DNA of 64,000 bases from Nocardioides exalbidus (GTDB lineage Bacteria > Actinomycetota > Actinomycetes > Propionibacteriales > Nocardioidaceae). Of the stretch, positions 42,301 to 50,417 are shown piece by piece. The position numbers and the translations under genes were made by a program. The stretch's first letter is position 1. Each line of letters begins with the position of its first letter. Location of the stretch: positions 372,001 through 436,000 of the forward strand of contig NZ_FNRT01000002.1 in the NCBI RefSeq assembly GCF_900105585.1, read 5' to 3'. A model generated the notes under the pieces. It saw only the letters and a program-made list of their open reading frames with translations, searched no databases and had not been told where the DNA came from.

Positions 42301-44901
42301 GCCGTTGCCGGCGGCGTCGGTCACGGATCCGGCGGGCAGCCGCAGGACGACCGGCCCCTCGGTGGCAGGCACGACGTGGACCGTCCACGGACCGGCACCG
42401 GTGAGCTGGTCGGCGGTGCCACCGGTGACGGTGAAGTCGCCGAGGGTGAGGCCGGTGACGGTCTCGCTCGCGCTCACCGTGACGTCGTACGCCGTCCGCT
42501 GCGGGCCGGTGGGCCCGGTGAGGGTCATGACGGGGGCCGTGCGGTCGGACGTGCGCGAGGCGGTGGTCGTCCCGGCCGTGCTGGGGTTGCCGGCGGCGTC
42601 GGACGAGGTCCCCGCGCCGGGACGGAGCGTGACCTGGCCGTCGGCGCTCGGCGTGACCCGGACGGTCCACGAGTCGGTGGGCCCGGTGCCGGCGTTGGTG
42701 CGGACGACGCTGGCGAACGTGCCGCCGGTGATCGTCAGCTGCGCGGCCTGCGGCTGCGTGACGGGCTCGGAGAAGTCGAGGCGGAACTCGATCTGCGAGG
42801 CGTTGGTCGGGTCGGGCCCGAGGGCGGTCGTGGTGACCGACGGGGGCTGGCGGTCGACCGTGTAGGCCGGGCCGGTGAAGGGCAGGTTGCCCGTCGCCAG
42901 CGACTTGTTGCTGGCATCGGTGGCCGTTGCGCCGGCAGGCACGACGAGCGCCACGTCGCCCGCGCCGGAGCCGAGGGTGGCGGTCACGGTGCAGGTGGTC
43001 GACGAGGCGCCGGCGCAGGTGACCGAGGCGAGCGTGGCGGAGAGCCCGCCGGTCGTGGCGAGCTGGAAGTCGTCGAGCAGCACGCCCGAGACGACCTGGT
43101 CGAAGGTGACCTGCCAGGCCACGCTGGACGCGTTGGTCGGCGTGCTCCCCGACCGGGTGATGCCGGTGACCTGCGGCGCGTAGTCGACGGTGGTGCTGGC
43201 GGTCGCGGTGTCGTTGGTCGCCGGGTCGTCGACGACGAGCCCGACGGGAGCGACCGTGGCCGTGGCGGTGCGGACCGTGCCCTCGGCGGCCGCGTCCAGG
43301 GACCCGGTCAGCGTGATCGTGCCGCCGGCGCCCGGGTTCATCGCCGGGACGTCCCAGCCGCCCGCGGAGAACACCGCGGGCCCGGTGACGGTGCTGCCGG
43401 TCTGGGTGAAGCCCGGGAACGCCAGGGTGAGCCGGCTCGCGACCCTGCCCACCGAGGCGGCCGTCGTGCCGTAGCCGACGGTCACGGTGACGGTGTCCGC
43501 GGCGTTGACGCCGGCGCGGGCGGGGCTCGGCCTGGCCGGCGAGACCGAGATGGTCGTGGCGAGGTCGACGAGCGCGGCCGAGCGGCGGATCGCCACTCCG
43601 GGGACAGCGTCGGAGCGCACCCGCGACCAGACGTGCTGGACCGCACCGGTGAGGTAGGTGGCGAGGGCCGGGCGCATCGACTCGGCGTTGTCGTAGGACA
43701 TGTCCGCGTCGGTCGTGCTGACCTGGGCGAGATCGACCAGGGAGGTGCCCGACACGCGGCCGGACATCACCTCGTAGTGGCCGGTGCCGGCGGTCGACGT
43801 ACGCCGCGCGAAGCTGATGACGTCCTGGCCCTGGGCCGGGTCACCTGCGACGGTCGGCCACGTGTCGTGGGCGCCGGAGGTGACGGCCGTGCCGGCGTCG
43901 GCGACGTAGTTGTCGCCGAAGAGCGCGGTGAAGACCTGGTAGCCGCTGCCCGCGCTGTTGGACGACCACACGACCCGGTAGTCACTGCCACCGCGGATGT
44001 CCGGTGAGAGCTGCTCGATCGCCGCGCCGGCCGGGGCCGAGGCGCCGATCGACGGCACTGTCGTGACGACACCGTTGGTCACGCGCGCCACCTGGATGCG
44101 ACGCTCCGGGCCTGCGCCCTCCCAGATGATCGCCGCGCGCTGGCCGCCGAGGTTCACCGACGCGACCCGCGGCCGGGTGCCGGTGCCGACCTGCGTGATG
44201 GTCGGGGTGCCGGACAGGTCGAACGGGACTCGCGTGGTCCAGACGCCGTAGGTGCCGTCGCCGGTCGTGGCCGTGTCGCCGTCCCAGACGACGCGGAGCT
44301 GGCCCTGGTCGAGGGTGACGTCGGGGTGCTGCTGGTCGTACGCCGGGTTGGTGGGCGCGACCGCTGTCAGCGCGGTCGGCGTGATCTTGGTGAGAGCACC
44401 GGGGTCGAGGATGCCGCCGAGCACCTGCCAGCTCGTGGTGTCGGTCGGCGTCGGAGCCCCGGTGGTGTCGGCGAGCACGTCGCCGGCGAAGACCAGCGCC
44501 ACCTTGCCGTCGGGCAGCGTGGCGACGGCCGGGTCGGTCGCGTCCTGCGTCGCGTCGTCCGTGGCGCCCATCGAGGCGAGGAGGGTGATCGGGCCGGTGG
44601 CCGCGCCCGAGGCGTCGAGGATGCGGCCGTAGACCTCGCGCTTCACTCCTTGCGTGTTGCCGCTGGCGACGTTGCGCGCGCCCTCCCAGACCACGAGGGT
44701 GCGGCCGTCGTGCAGCCCGGCCGCGACGGACTCGCCCACGCCGACAGCTGTCGTCGCGCCGGAGATGACGGTCTCGCCCGCGCCGAGCGCGCCGGCGTGG
44801 GCGGGCGCCTGGACGAGGGCGGGCAGCGAGGCGGCCAGGGTCAGTGCGGTGACCCCGGCGAGGCGGTGGCGGAGAGGCACGGGTGTCCTTGAGGTGAGCA
44901 T
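39379..44901 (-). CDS. Giant secreted Ig-repeat protein with RTX calcium-binding end
   Basis: This 1840-residue exported protein has a signal peptide (residues 1-36, ending AHA). Region order: a propeller-like domain (about 37-437, with VWEG and VWDGD repeats), a CARDB/DUF11-like Ig domain (about 440-575), eleven Big_12-type Ig domains of about 90-100 residues (about 577-1642, each with VTFSEPV and TDAAGN), a linker and five to six RTX nonapeptide repeats (about 1740-1815, GGxGxDxL). RTX repeats bind Ca2+ after export. There is no LPxTG or membrane anchor. It is the last gene of the DUF6916-collar operon and is probably an adhesin or matrix fibre. Confidence 0.87.
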   Translation of the reverse strand: MLTSRTPVPLRHRLAGVTALTLAASLPALVQAPAHAGALGAGETVISGATTAVGVGESVAAGLHDGRTLVVWEGARNVASGNTQGVKREVYGRILDASGAATGPITLLASMGATDDATQDATDPAVATLPDGKVALVFAGDVLADTTGAPTPTDTTSWQVLGGILDPGALTKITPTALTAVAPTNPAYDQQHPDVTLDQGQLRVVWDGDTATTGDGTYGVWTTRVPFDLSGTPTITQVGTGTRPRVASVNLGGQRAAIIWEGAGPERRIQVARVTNGVVTTVPSIGASAPAGAAIEQLSPDIRGGSDYRVVWSSNSAGSGYQVFTALFGDNYVADAGTAVTSGAHDTWPTVAGDPAQGQDVISFARRTSTAGTGHYEVMSGRVSGTSLVDLAQVSTTDADMSYDNAESMRPALATYLTGAVQHVWSRVRSDAVPGVAIRRSAALVDLATTISVSPARPSPARAGVNAADTVTVTVGYGTTAASVGRVASRLTLAFPGFTQTGSTVTGPAVFSAGGWDVPAMNPGAGGTITLTGSLDAAAEGTVRTATATVAPVGLVVDDPATNDTATASTTVDYAPQVTGITRSGSTPTNASSVAWQVTFDQVVSGVLLDDFQLATTGGLSATLASVTCAGASSTTCTVTATLGSGAGDVALVVPAGATATDASNKSLATGNLPFTGPAYTVDRQPPSVTTTALGPDPTNASQIEFRLDFSEPVTQPQAAQLTITGGTFASVVRTNAGTGPTDSWTVRVTPSADGQVTLRPGAGTSSDAAGNPSTAGTTTASRTSDRTAPVMTLTGPTGPQRTAYDVTVSASETVTGLTLGDFTVTGGTADQLTGAGPWTVHVVPATEGPVVLRLPAGSVTDAAGNGNAIATSTTTYDATRPDVTVASAAGERTGDNPIVFTLTFTEPVTGLTAGELTVTNGTASLSGTGATRTVSVVPSADGPVSVAVPADVAVDGAGNTNTAGSAVSRTYDTTGPTPQITTSASSPTNAASFPVTITWPEAVTGFTAADVVVTRGTPSGFTAGPGNTWTLSVAPTGDGQVSVAVPAGVAQDLADNASLAGTTLTVDSDRTAPSVVLSSSAGDPVNDAITVDVTFSEPVSGLGLGAFTTDNAVASNLTGSGTSFSVTLTPEDEGTFGVSLAAGAAADAAGNATLAGTLLERTYDTTATADLAYTGPALVNAPITLTLTLSDDATISAGDFDTTNGTVTSVAGGPRVFDVVLAPTTDGSASVRLPAGTWTDDAGNANTASDTVAVTYDATSPTVSSLRAPATATTAYDVDVTFSEPVLSLSTALVAVTNGSASQVTGSGTDWSFRVTPSSDGDVTVSVGAGAATDAAGNPSVASGAVSTTYDTTVPVLTVSSPTGAVVTTSPVPVVIAASETVTGLDPADLVATNATVTNLVGGGNRWTADLVPASEGTVGLRVVAGATEDQAGIPSAASNTLTREFDSTRPTLALTSPVSGVTTASTIPVTATFSKAVLGFEESDLRVAGATLSGFTKVDARTWTFVLAATADGDVSVTVPELAAASAGGNLAFGASYAVRVDRTAPVLRVSGPSSVTEAGPVTFTVTAGEAVTGLDGDDLSVSGSARSSAVTLTPVAGTTWQATVTGMTAAGDVTLAIRGGAVTDAAGNTSAAASGTAAWRPAGRLTSLRLLQRPGNREANRVALPLEVVGSDVTFTATSSNERVLPASAISVTGSGTVRQLTLAGRAEATGASTVVVTATAGSATRTVRLRFVVDGDGDERLVGSRGIDVMLARHGDDVLLGKGGDDHLYGGFGDDRLVGGAGDDVLVGGPGADALVGGKGADLFVAWGKDDVVDPSKKQGDRVLRPSRAERRLLGP
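39985..43172 (-). repeat. Eleven tandem Big_12-type Ig-like repeats
   Basis: Within the giant protein, eleven copies of a module of about 90-100 residues follow one another. Each starts after a linker such as TYDTT or DSDRT, carries FSEPVTGL-type strand B and ends in TDAAGN-type turns. The copies differ at most positions, so they are old duplications and not recent identical copies. The array would give a stalk of roughly eleven rod-like domains. Confidence 0.75.
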
Positions 44902-44924
44902 CGAGGGAGGTCGGCGGTGGCCGG

Positions 44925-45431
44925 TCAGTTCTGCGAGGGGAAGATGCCCACGAGGGCGATGATCGCGTTGAGCGTGAGGTAGGGCTGCAGGTTGGTGTGC
45001 GGCTGGCTGCCGCCGACGTTGCCGACCGTCGCCGGGTGGAAGGTGCCGTTGGAGGCGCTCGGTGCGGTGTAGACGGTCTCGCCACTGGCGAACGCCGTGC
45101 CGGACGGCGCACCGGGGTCACCGGTCGTACCGCGGTGGTCGGACACCGCGTAGCCGTGCGAGTGGCGCGGCATCTCGGCCTGGGTGAGCGCGTGCGCCTC
45201 CTCGCCGCCCGTCTGACCGAGGACGTGGCTGCCCGCGCCGACGATGACGCGGCCCTGGAGGTTGGGCAGCGCGAAGTTGGTCTGGCCGTTGCCGCCGTAC
45301 ATCGTGCCCAGCAGGGAGAAGAGCGCCTGGTTCTGGTTGATCGGGAGCAGCTGGCCGTTGCAGAAGGCCCAGCCCTTGGGTGGGAAGTTGAAGGAGACCC
45401 ACTGGATCTCACCGAGGAACGGTTCGAGCAT
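44925..45431 (-). CDS. Phage-tail-collar / MdpB-like protein, paralogue 3
   Basis: This 168-residue protein starts MLEPFLGEIQW and carries the collar domain FPPKGWAFCNGQLLPI, SLLGTMYGGNGQTNFALPNL and a C-terminal QPHTNLQPYLTLN. Collar domains form trimeric knobs at tips of viral fibres; stand-alone versions (microcystin-dependent-protein family) occur in many non-viral bacterial clusters. No signal peptide is visible. It is one of three tandem copies and lies 23 bases before the giant Ig gene. Residues about 72-150, between the shared ends, are the most variable part. Confidence 0.87.
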   Translation of the reverse strand: MLEPFLGEIQWVSFNFPPKGWAFCNGQLLPINQNQALFSLLGTMYGGNGQTNFALPNLQGRVIVGAGSHVLGQTGGEEAHALTQAEMPRHSHGYAVSDHRGTTGDPGAPSGTAFASGETVYTAPSASNGTFHPATVGNVGGSQPHTNLQPYLTLNAIIALVGIFPSQN

Positions 45432-45443
45432 CGAAGGGTCCTT

Positions 45444-45950
45444 TCACCAACGCGGAGGGAACACGCCCTGGAGCGCGATCGCGTAGTAGAGGGTCAGGTA
45501 AGGCTGCATGTTGTTGTGCGGCTGGTCGCCACCGGCCGGCTGCAGTGGCCCGTTGGCAGAGGTCGCCGAGTGGAAGACAGGGAGCTCGGTGGTGCCCGGG
45601 TAGGCCGTGACGGGGTTGGCGGACGTGCCGACCACGGTCGATGCGTTGACCTGGTGGGCGTGCACCGGGATCTCGGACTGCAGCAGGGTCACACTCTCGG
45701 TGCCGCTGGTCTCACCGAGGTCGTGCAGCGAGAGACCAGGCCCCTGGTTGGGGTGCATCGCGACGTTGCCGTTGAGGTTGGGCAGCGCGAACGTGCTCTT
45801 GCCGTCGCCGCCGTACGTGGTGCCGAGCAACGAGAAGAGGGCGGTGTTCTGCCAGATCGGCAAGAGCTGCCCGTTGCACCACGCCCAACCCTTGGGGCAG
45901 AAGTTGAACGGGAAGAGGTTGATCTCAGCCACGAAGGGCTCACTGGCCAC
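45444..45950 (-). CDS. Phage-tail-collar / MdpB-like protein, paralogue 2
   Basis: This 168-residue protein shares its ends with the two flanking copies: EPFVAEINLF, KGWAWCNGQLLPI, LLGTTYGGDGKSTFALPNL and QPHNNMQPYLTLY. The centre differs. The ATG is 18 bases from the upstream copy's stop and its own stop is 12 bases before the next start, so all three should be cotranscribed. It lacks an export signal; delivery may rely on trimerisation with other proteins or on the DUF6916 partner (inference). Confidence 0.87.
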   Translation of the reverse strand: MASEPFVAEINLFPFNFCPKGWAWCNGQLLPIWQNTALFSLLGTTYGGDGKSTFALPNLNGNVAMHPNQGPGLSLHDLGETSGTESVTLLQSEIPVHAHQVNASTVVGTSANPVTAYPGTTELPVFHSATSANGPLQPAGGDQPHNNMQPYLTLYYAIALQGVFPPRW

Positions 45951-45968
45951 GAGGGATTTCCGTCCGGT

Positions 45969-46481
45969 TCAGCTCTGCGGCGGGAAGACGCCGAAGAGCG
46001 AGATGATGAAGTTCACGCAGAGGTAGGGCTGCATGTTGGTGTGCGGCTGGGAACCGCCGGCAGCCGTGGAGGTCGTCATCGCCTCGGTCGGTCCCGCGGT
46101 CGCCCACGGCGCCTCGGCGGCCGTCGCCGCAGGCACGCCACCCACCGCCGACCGGCTGCTGGCAGCCGTGGACGACACGGGGAGGCCGTGCGAGTGGGCA
46201 GGGACCTGGTTGGCAGTGAGCGTCACCTCCTCGACGCCACCGGTCTCGGCCAGCGTGTGGGTGGTGCCACCCTGCGAGGTGCCCGCGTGCATGGGCAGCC
46301 GGCCGCGCAGGTCGGGCAGCGCGAAGGTCGACTGCCCGTCACCCCCGTAGGTGGTGCCGATGAGGGTGAAGAGCGTCTGGTTCTCGGAGATGGGGAGCAC
46401 CTGACCCTCGCAGAACATCCAGCCCATCGGGGGGAAGTTGCCCGCGAACATCCGCAGCTCGCCGACGTACGGCTGACCCAT
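45969..46481 (-). CDS. Phage-tail-collar / MdpB-like protein, paralogue 1
   Basis: This 170-residue protein begins MGQPYVGELRMF and has the motifs PPMGWMFCEGQVLPI, LIGTTYGGDGQSTFALPDL and QPHTNMQPYLCVN. The central part is Ala/Ser/Thr-rich. Its ATG shares one base with the stop of the DUF6916 gene (TGATG), so the two are translationally coupled. It heads the collar trio. Confidence 0.87.
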   Translation of the reverse strand: MGQPYVGELRMFAGNFPPMGWMFCEGQVLPISENQTLFTLIGTTYGGDGQSTFALPDLRGRLPMHAGTSQGGTTHTLAETGGVEEVTLTANQVPAHSHGLPVSSTAASSRSAVGGVPAATAAEAPWATAGPTEAMTTSTAAGGSQPHTNMQPYLCVNFIISLFGVFPPQS

Positions 46482-46915
46482 CAGCCCCTCCATCCGTTGA
46501 ACGTGGCAGTGACCTGAGTGCGCTTGCCCTTGGCGGCCGGCATGCCCGGCACCAGGAAGAGCCGGAAGCGGTGCGAGCGCCGGGTCTTGAGGCTCCAGGT
46601 GCCCTGCTCGGCCGTGGCGCGCGTGCTGAAGACCAGGACGTAGGACTTCCGGCGCCACTTGGCGAGCTTCTTGCCCTTCAAGCCGCGCGGCCGGTAGTCG
46701 CCGTCCTCGACGGCGTCGAGGCGCAGCTTGAGCGTGCGACCGCCCAGGGTCGCCTCGAAGGTCTCGCCGACGAGCTTCTCGAAACGCGCGCGCTTCGGAG
46801 CCGTGGCGGCCTCGGCGATGTCAGGTGCGGCGACCGTGACGACGGTGGCGGCACCGGCCGCGATCACCGTCCTCCGGGTCGCCGCCGTCGAAACCAGCGG
46901 TGCGTGCGTCTCCAC
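46481..46915 (-). CDS. DUF6916 protein with Tat signal
   Basis: This protein of about 144 residues has a twin-arginine signal (TAATRRTVIAAGAATVVTVA) ending near PDIAEA, then a DUF6916-like domain (FEKLVGETFEATLGG near 50, AEQGTWSLKTRR, FLVPG and a basic C-terminus). The start shown is a GTG 14 residues before the Arg pair; an in-frame GTG 51 bases upstream would give 161 residues. The domain is known mainly as the partner of collar proteins; its function is unknown. It heads the operon. Confidence 0.7.
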   Translation of the reverse strand: METHAPLVSTAATRRTVIAAGAATVVTVAAPDIAEAATAPKRARFEKLVGETFEATLGGRTLKLRLDAVEDGDYRPRGLKGKKLAKWRRKSYVLVFSTRATAEQGTWSLKTRRSHRFRLFLVPGMPAAKGKRTQVTATFNGWRG

Positions 46916-47017
46916 CCGAAACCCGATCCGTCCTCTACCCGTGCGCTGACAGACGGACGATTTCACGTCCGCACCCGCGGCGTACGTGGAATGGCGAAAG
47001 AGGACCCGAGGGGCCGG

Positions 47018-47305
47018 TCAGTCGCGGCCGACCTGCATCCGCACCTCGACGACGTCGCCGAGCTCGACCTCCTCGGCCCTCCGCACGGCCACCTTCACGG
47101 GCAGGAACCAGGTCTCCTCGCGCGGGAACATCGCGGTCTCGAACTCGGTGTCGCCGATCTGCGCGACGACGGGCACGACGCCCCAGTAGACGACCTCGGC
47201 CTTGACGTCCTCGACGAGGTCGGCGGCGTCCAGCGGAAGCCGGACGAAGAAGTACGGCGCGGGGCCGCGCCACTCGACGACCTCCCCGGCGAACTCGATC
47301 TCCAT
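47018..47305 (-). CDS. DUF1905-like protein
   Basis: This 95-residue soluble protein begins MEIEFAGEVVEWRGPAPYFFVRLP, the DUF1905 pattern. The C-terminal half has the beta-rich TWFLPVKVAVRRAEEVELGDVVEV. The function of the family is unknown. It lies between the subtilase terminator and the DUF6916 gene, on the same strand as both. Confidence 0.7.
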   Translation of the reverse strand: MEIEFAGEVVEWRGPAPYFFVRLPLDAADLVEDVKAEVVYWGVVPVVAQIGDTEFETAMFPREETWFLPVKVAVRRAEEVELGDVVEVRMQVGRD

Positions 47306-47352
47306 GCCGCCCACCCTCGCAGAGATCCGACCGGGACCCGTGCCGAGATGGC

Positions 47353-47389
47353 AGGACGGGCAGGAGCCCCTGTGACTCCTGCCCGTCCT
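47353..47389 (-). terminator. 14-bp perfect hairpin past the subtilase gene
   Basis: AGGACGGGCAGGAG (47353-47366) pairs perfectly with 47376-47389 around a 9-base loop. It lies 64 bases downstream of the leftward subtilase stop and before DUF1905, so it probably ends the subtilase transcript. Confidence 0.65.
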
Positions 47390-47452
47390 TCCACCGCGCC
47401 CCTGTTGCACGGTGGTTCCCCCTGGAGAGGGAAGTCGATCCGCACCCTGTGG

Positions 47453-48916
47453 CTACCCCAGGGCGGCGACCGCAGCCACGACGTCGACCAGGCCGTAGCC
47501 CTTGTCGTAGGACGTGGTGCCGAGGGGACCGGGCTGGTAGGCAGCCCCGTCCGTGAACTTGTGGGCCGAGACCTTCAGCGCCTGCTCGATCTCGGCGGGG
47601 GTCGCGCTCGGTCGGGCCTGGAACAGCTGGGCGACGATGCCCGCGACGTGCGGGGCGGCCATCGACGTGCCGCTGATCGTGTTGAAGGTGCCGATGTCGA
47701 GGACGCCGGGGCCGTTCTGCGGGTCGAGCCCGGTGGCGCAGATGACGAGGTAGAGCCGGCACGACGAGGTGATGTTCTCGCCCGGCGCGGAGATGTCCGG
47801 CCAGGTCGAGGCGTCGGTGGACAGGCCGCGCGAGCTGAACTCGGAGACCACGCCGTCCCGGGTGCCGGTGTCCTGGTCGTAGTAGGACGCGACCGAGAGG
47901 ATGCCACCGGTCGGGTCCTGGCCGGGCGGGTTGGTGAGGCTCGCGGAGCCGTCACCGCCGTCGTTGCCGGCGGCCCACACGGTCACGACGCCCTCGGCCG
48001 CGAGCGCCCGCTGCAGCTTGACGGTGGCCGACTCGGGGTCGAAGGCACCCCCGCCGGTCGGGCCGTAGGAGTTGTTGGTGACCTTGATCGGCGGGCACGT
48101 GGAGGCGGGTACGCCGGCCCCGCACGGTGCCGCGTGGTTCTCGAGGACCCAGTTGAGGGCCGAGTCGGCGCCGAGGATCACGATCGCGGCGCCGGTCGAG
48201 ATGGAGACGAGCTTGGCGCCCGGAGCGGCGCCCTGGAGCCTGGCGCCGTCGCTCAGCGTGGTCGGGCGACCGGCGACGATGCCGTTGACGTGCGTGCCGT
48301 GGCCGCCGACCGACAGGGTGTCGGTGTCGACGACGTTCGGCAGCTTCTGGACCGAGCAGGTCTCGGTCAGCGGCTCGCACAGCGCCTTGAGGTTGGCCAC
48401 GACCGCGCTCGAGCCGTCGGCCTCCTTGAGGTAGGGGTGGGTCGGGTCGACGCCGGAGTCGATCACGGCGACGCTCACGCCCTTGCCGGTCAGTGCGGAG
48501 CCGTCGGCGCCCGTCAGCGTGGAGGCCGCCTCGGCGCCGCGGGTCGCGGTGTTCGAGGTCTCCTGCGCGAACGTGATCGGCTGCGCGCCACCCTCGACGT
48601 AGGTCACCCCGGGTGCGGTGCGCACGGACTGGATCTGGCTCCTGGTGGCATTGGCGATGACGACGCCGATGCCCGTGAACTCGCCGGTCTTCCGCATCCC
48701 GGTCGCGGCCACGGCCTGGCGGGCGGCGGCGATCGAGCTGCCGTGGACCATCACCGTCGTCCTGCCGGTGAGGCCCGTCAGCTGCTGGGTCAGGAAGGAG
48801 CTGAGGTTGGCCGGGGCACTCGCGTCGGGCGCGGCCTGGGCGGTGCCGGCGACGGCGAAGGTCGCCGAGGCGGCGAGCACGCTCGCCGCGCAGGCGAGCA
48901 GGGGCTTGAGGTTCAC
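47453..48916 (-). CDS. Secreted S8 subtilisin-family peptidase
   Basis: This 487-residue protease has a signal peptide (about 1-28, ending AQA) and an inhibitor_I9-like propeptide (about 30-125, with TVMVHGSS). The catalytic triad is Asp153 (VAVIDSGVD), His206 (GGHGTHV) and Ser about 418 (SGTSMAAPHV). The oxyanion Asn is in AAGNDGG. The GTG start has GGGAG 7 bases upstream. It degrades extracellular protein and ends at a domain boundary with no extra module. The promoter lies toward the divergent kinase gene. Confidence 0.92.
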   Translation of the reverse strand: MNLKPLLACAASVLAASATFAVAGTAQAAPDASAPANLSSFLTQQLTGLTGRTTVMVHGSSIAAARQAVAATGMRKTGEFTGIGVVIANATRSQIQSVRTAPGVTYVEGGAQPITFAQETSNTATRGAEAASTLTGADGSALTGKGVSVAVIDSGVDPTHPYLKEADGSSAVVANLKALCEPLTETCSVQKLPNVVDTDTLSVGGHGTHVNGIVAGRPTTLSDGARLQGAAPGAKLVSISTGAAIVILGADSALNWVLENHAAPCGAGVPASTCPPIKVTNNSYGPTGGGAFDPESATVKLQRALAAEGVVTVWAAGNDGGDGSASLTNPPGQDPTGGILSVASYYDQDTGTRDGVVSEFSSRGLSTDASTWPDISAPGENITSSCRLYLVICATGLDPQNGPGVLDIGTFNTISGTSMAAPHVAGIVAQLFQARPSATPAEIEQALKVSAHKFTDGAAYQPGPLGTTSYDKGYGLVDVVAAVAALG

Positions 48917-49063
48917 GGTGGTCTCCCGAGGTTCCCGAGGTGTCGAGTCGTCGCCCACTCAACGACGTACGGCGCGCGGGGTCACGCCCGTCCTGGGAGG
49001 CATCTGCACGGGCTGTTCGGCGGCCGCCGACGACCGGATTGCCCCGCGGTGGATGATGGGTGC

Positions 49064-50410
49064 ATGACCGAGCTGCCCCGCAAGGCCGCCGCGCGCACCG
49101 CGCGGCTCGCGGCGCTGCCCCTGGGCTACGCCGGTCGTCAGGCCCTCGGGCTCGGCAAGCGCCTGGGCGGCAGGTCCGCGGAGTCCGTGGCGAACGAGCT
49201 CCAGCAGCGCACGGCCGAGCAGCTCTTCCGCACGCTGGGCGAGCTCAAGGGCGGTGCGATGAAGTTCGGCCAGGCGCTCAGCGTGCTCGAGTCGGCGCTG
49301 CCCGAGGACCTCGCCGCGCCCTACCGCGAGCACCTCACCGCCCTCCAGGACTCCGCTCCCCCGATGCCCACCTCGACCGTCCGCGAGCAGCTGGCGACCC
49401 ACCTCGGTGCCGACTGGAAGGACCGCCTCGTCTGGCTCGACGGTGCGCCGACGGCCGCCGCATCGATCGGCCAGGTCCACCGGGGCCGCTGGGACGACGG
49501 CTCCGGCGCCGGCGAGCGCGACGTCGCGGTCAAGGTGCAGTACCCCGGTGCCGGCGAGGCCCTCATGTCCGACCTGCGCCAGATCTCGCGCCTCGCCCGC
49601 GGGGTGGCCCCCGTCTTCCCCGGCCTCGACATCAAGCCGCTGGTCGCCGAGCTGCAGGCCCGGGCCGCCGACGAGCTCGACTACAGCCTCGAGGCGGAGG
49701 CGCAGGCGGCCTACGCCGAGGCCTTCGCCGACCACCCGCAGATCTGCGTGCCCGACGTCGTCGCCGTCGGCGAGCAGGTGCTCGTGACGGAGTGGATGGA
49801 CTCGCCCTACTCGCTGGCCCACCTCATCCGCGAGGGCACCCGGGAGGAGCGCGACCACTACGGCGAGATCTTCGTGCGGTTCCTCTTCGAGGGACCCCGG
49901 CGCACCGGGATGCTCCACGCCGACCCGCACCCCGGCAACTTCCGCGTCCTGCCGGCACCCGACGGCGGCCTGGGCCGGCTCGGCGTCCTCGACTTCGGCG
50001 CCGTGGCCCGGCTCGAGGGCGGCGGGATGCCGCCCGCCACCGGCCGCCTGATGCGCATCGCGCTGGACAACGACGACCAGTCGCTCGTCGCCGGACTGCG
50101 CGCCGAGGGGTTCATCAAGGACCGCATCGAGGTCGACCCCCAGCAGGTCATGACCTACCTCGCCCCCTTCGTCGAGCCCGCCGCCCAGGAGCGCTTCACC
50201 TTCACCCGCGAGTGGATGCGCGAGCAGTTCGAGCGCGTCAACGACCCCCGCTCGGAGGCCTTCACCCTCGCCATGAAGCTCAACCTGCCGACGTCCTACC
50301 TGCTGATCCACCGCACGTGGATCGGCGCCATCGGCCTGCTCAGCCAGCTCGACGCCACCGCGCCCTTCCGGGAGATCCTCGAGGAGTCGCTGCCCGGCTT
50401 CGCCGACTGA
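49064..50410 (+). CDS. ABC1/ADCK-family atypical kinase
   Basis: This 448-residue protein has the family's KGGAMKFGQALSVLES (KxGQ motif), AAASIGQVHRG (Ala-rich replacement of the Gly loop), VAVKVQYPG (ATP-site Lys), LHADPHPGNF (catalytic loop) and LDFGAV (DFG-like). These proteins act in quinone synthesis or lipid homeostasis; actinobacterial members are poorly defined. The C-terminal helix region is full length. It starts 147 bases from the divergent subtilase. Confidence 0.88.
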   Translation: MTELPRKAAARTARLAALPLGYAGRQALGLGKRLGGRSAESVANELQQRTAEQLFRTLGELKGGAMKFGQALSVLESALPEDLAAPYREHLTALQDSAPPMPTSTVREQLATHLGADWKDRLVWLDGAPTAAASIGQVHRGRWDDGSGAGERDVAVKVQYPGAGEALMSDLRQISRLARGVAPVFPGLDIKPLVAELQARAADELDYSLEAEAQAAYAEAFADHPQICVPDVVAVGEQVLVTEWMDSPYSLAHLIREGTREERDHYGEIFVRFLFEGPRRTGMLHADPHPGNFRVLPAPDGGLGRLGVLDFGAVARLEGGGMPPATGRLMRIALDNDDQSLVAGLRAEGFIKDRIEVDPQQVMTYLAPFVEPAAQERFTFTREWMREQFERVNDPRSEAFTLAMKLNLPTSYLLIHRTWIGAIGLLSQLDATAPFREILEESLPGFAD

Positions 50411-50417
50411 CGCTGCC

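Noticed and set aside
44925..46481. Prophage remnant based on tail-collar genes
   Set aside because: No terminase, portal, capsid, holin or integrase is within the window. Codon use and GC match neighbours, and the genes sit in an operon with DUF6916 and an Ig fibre.
46571..49063. N-terminal extension of the ABC1 kinase over the subtilase gene
   Set aside because: The extension is the mirror of the subtilase and DUF6916 genes, lacks domains and is low-complexity. The ATG at 49064 fits the family start.
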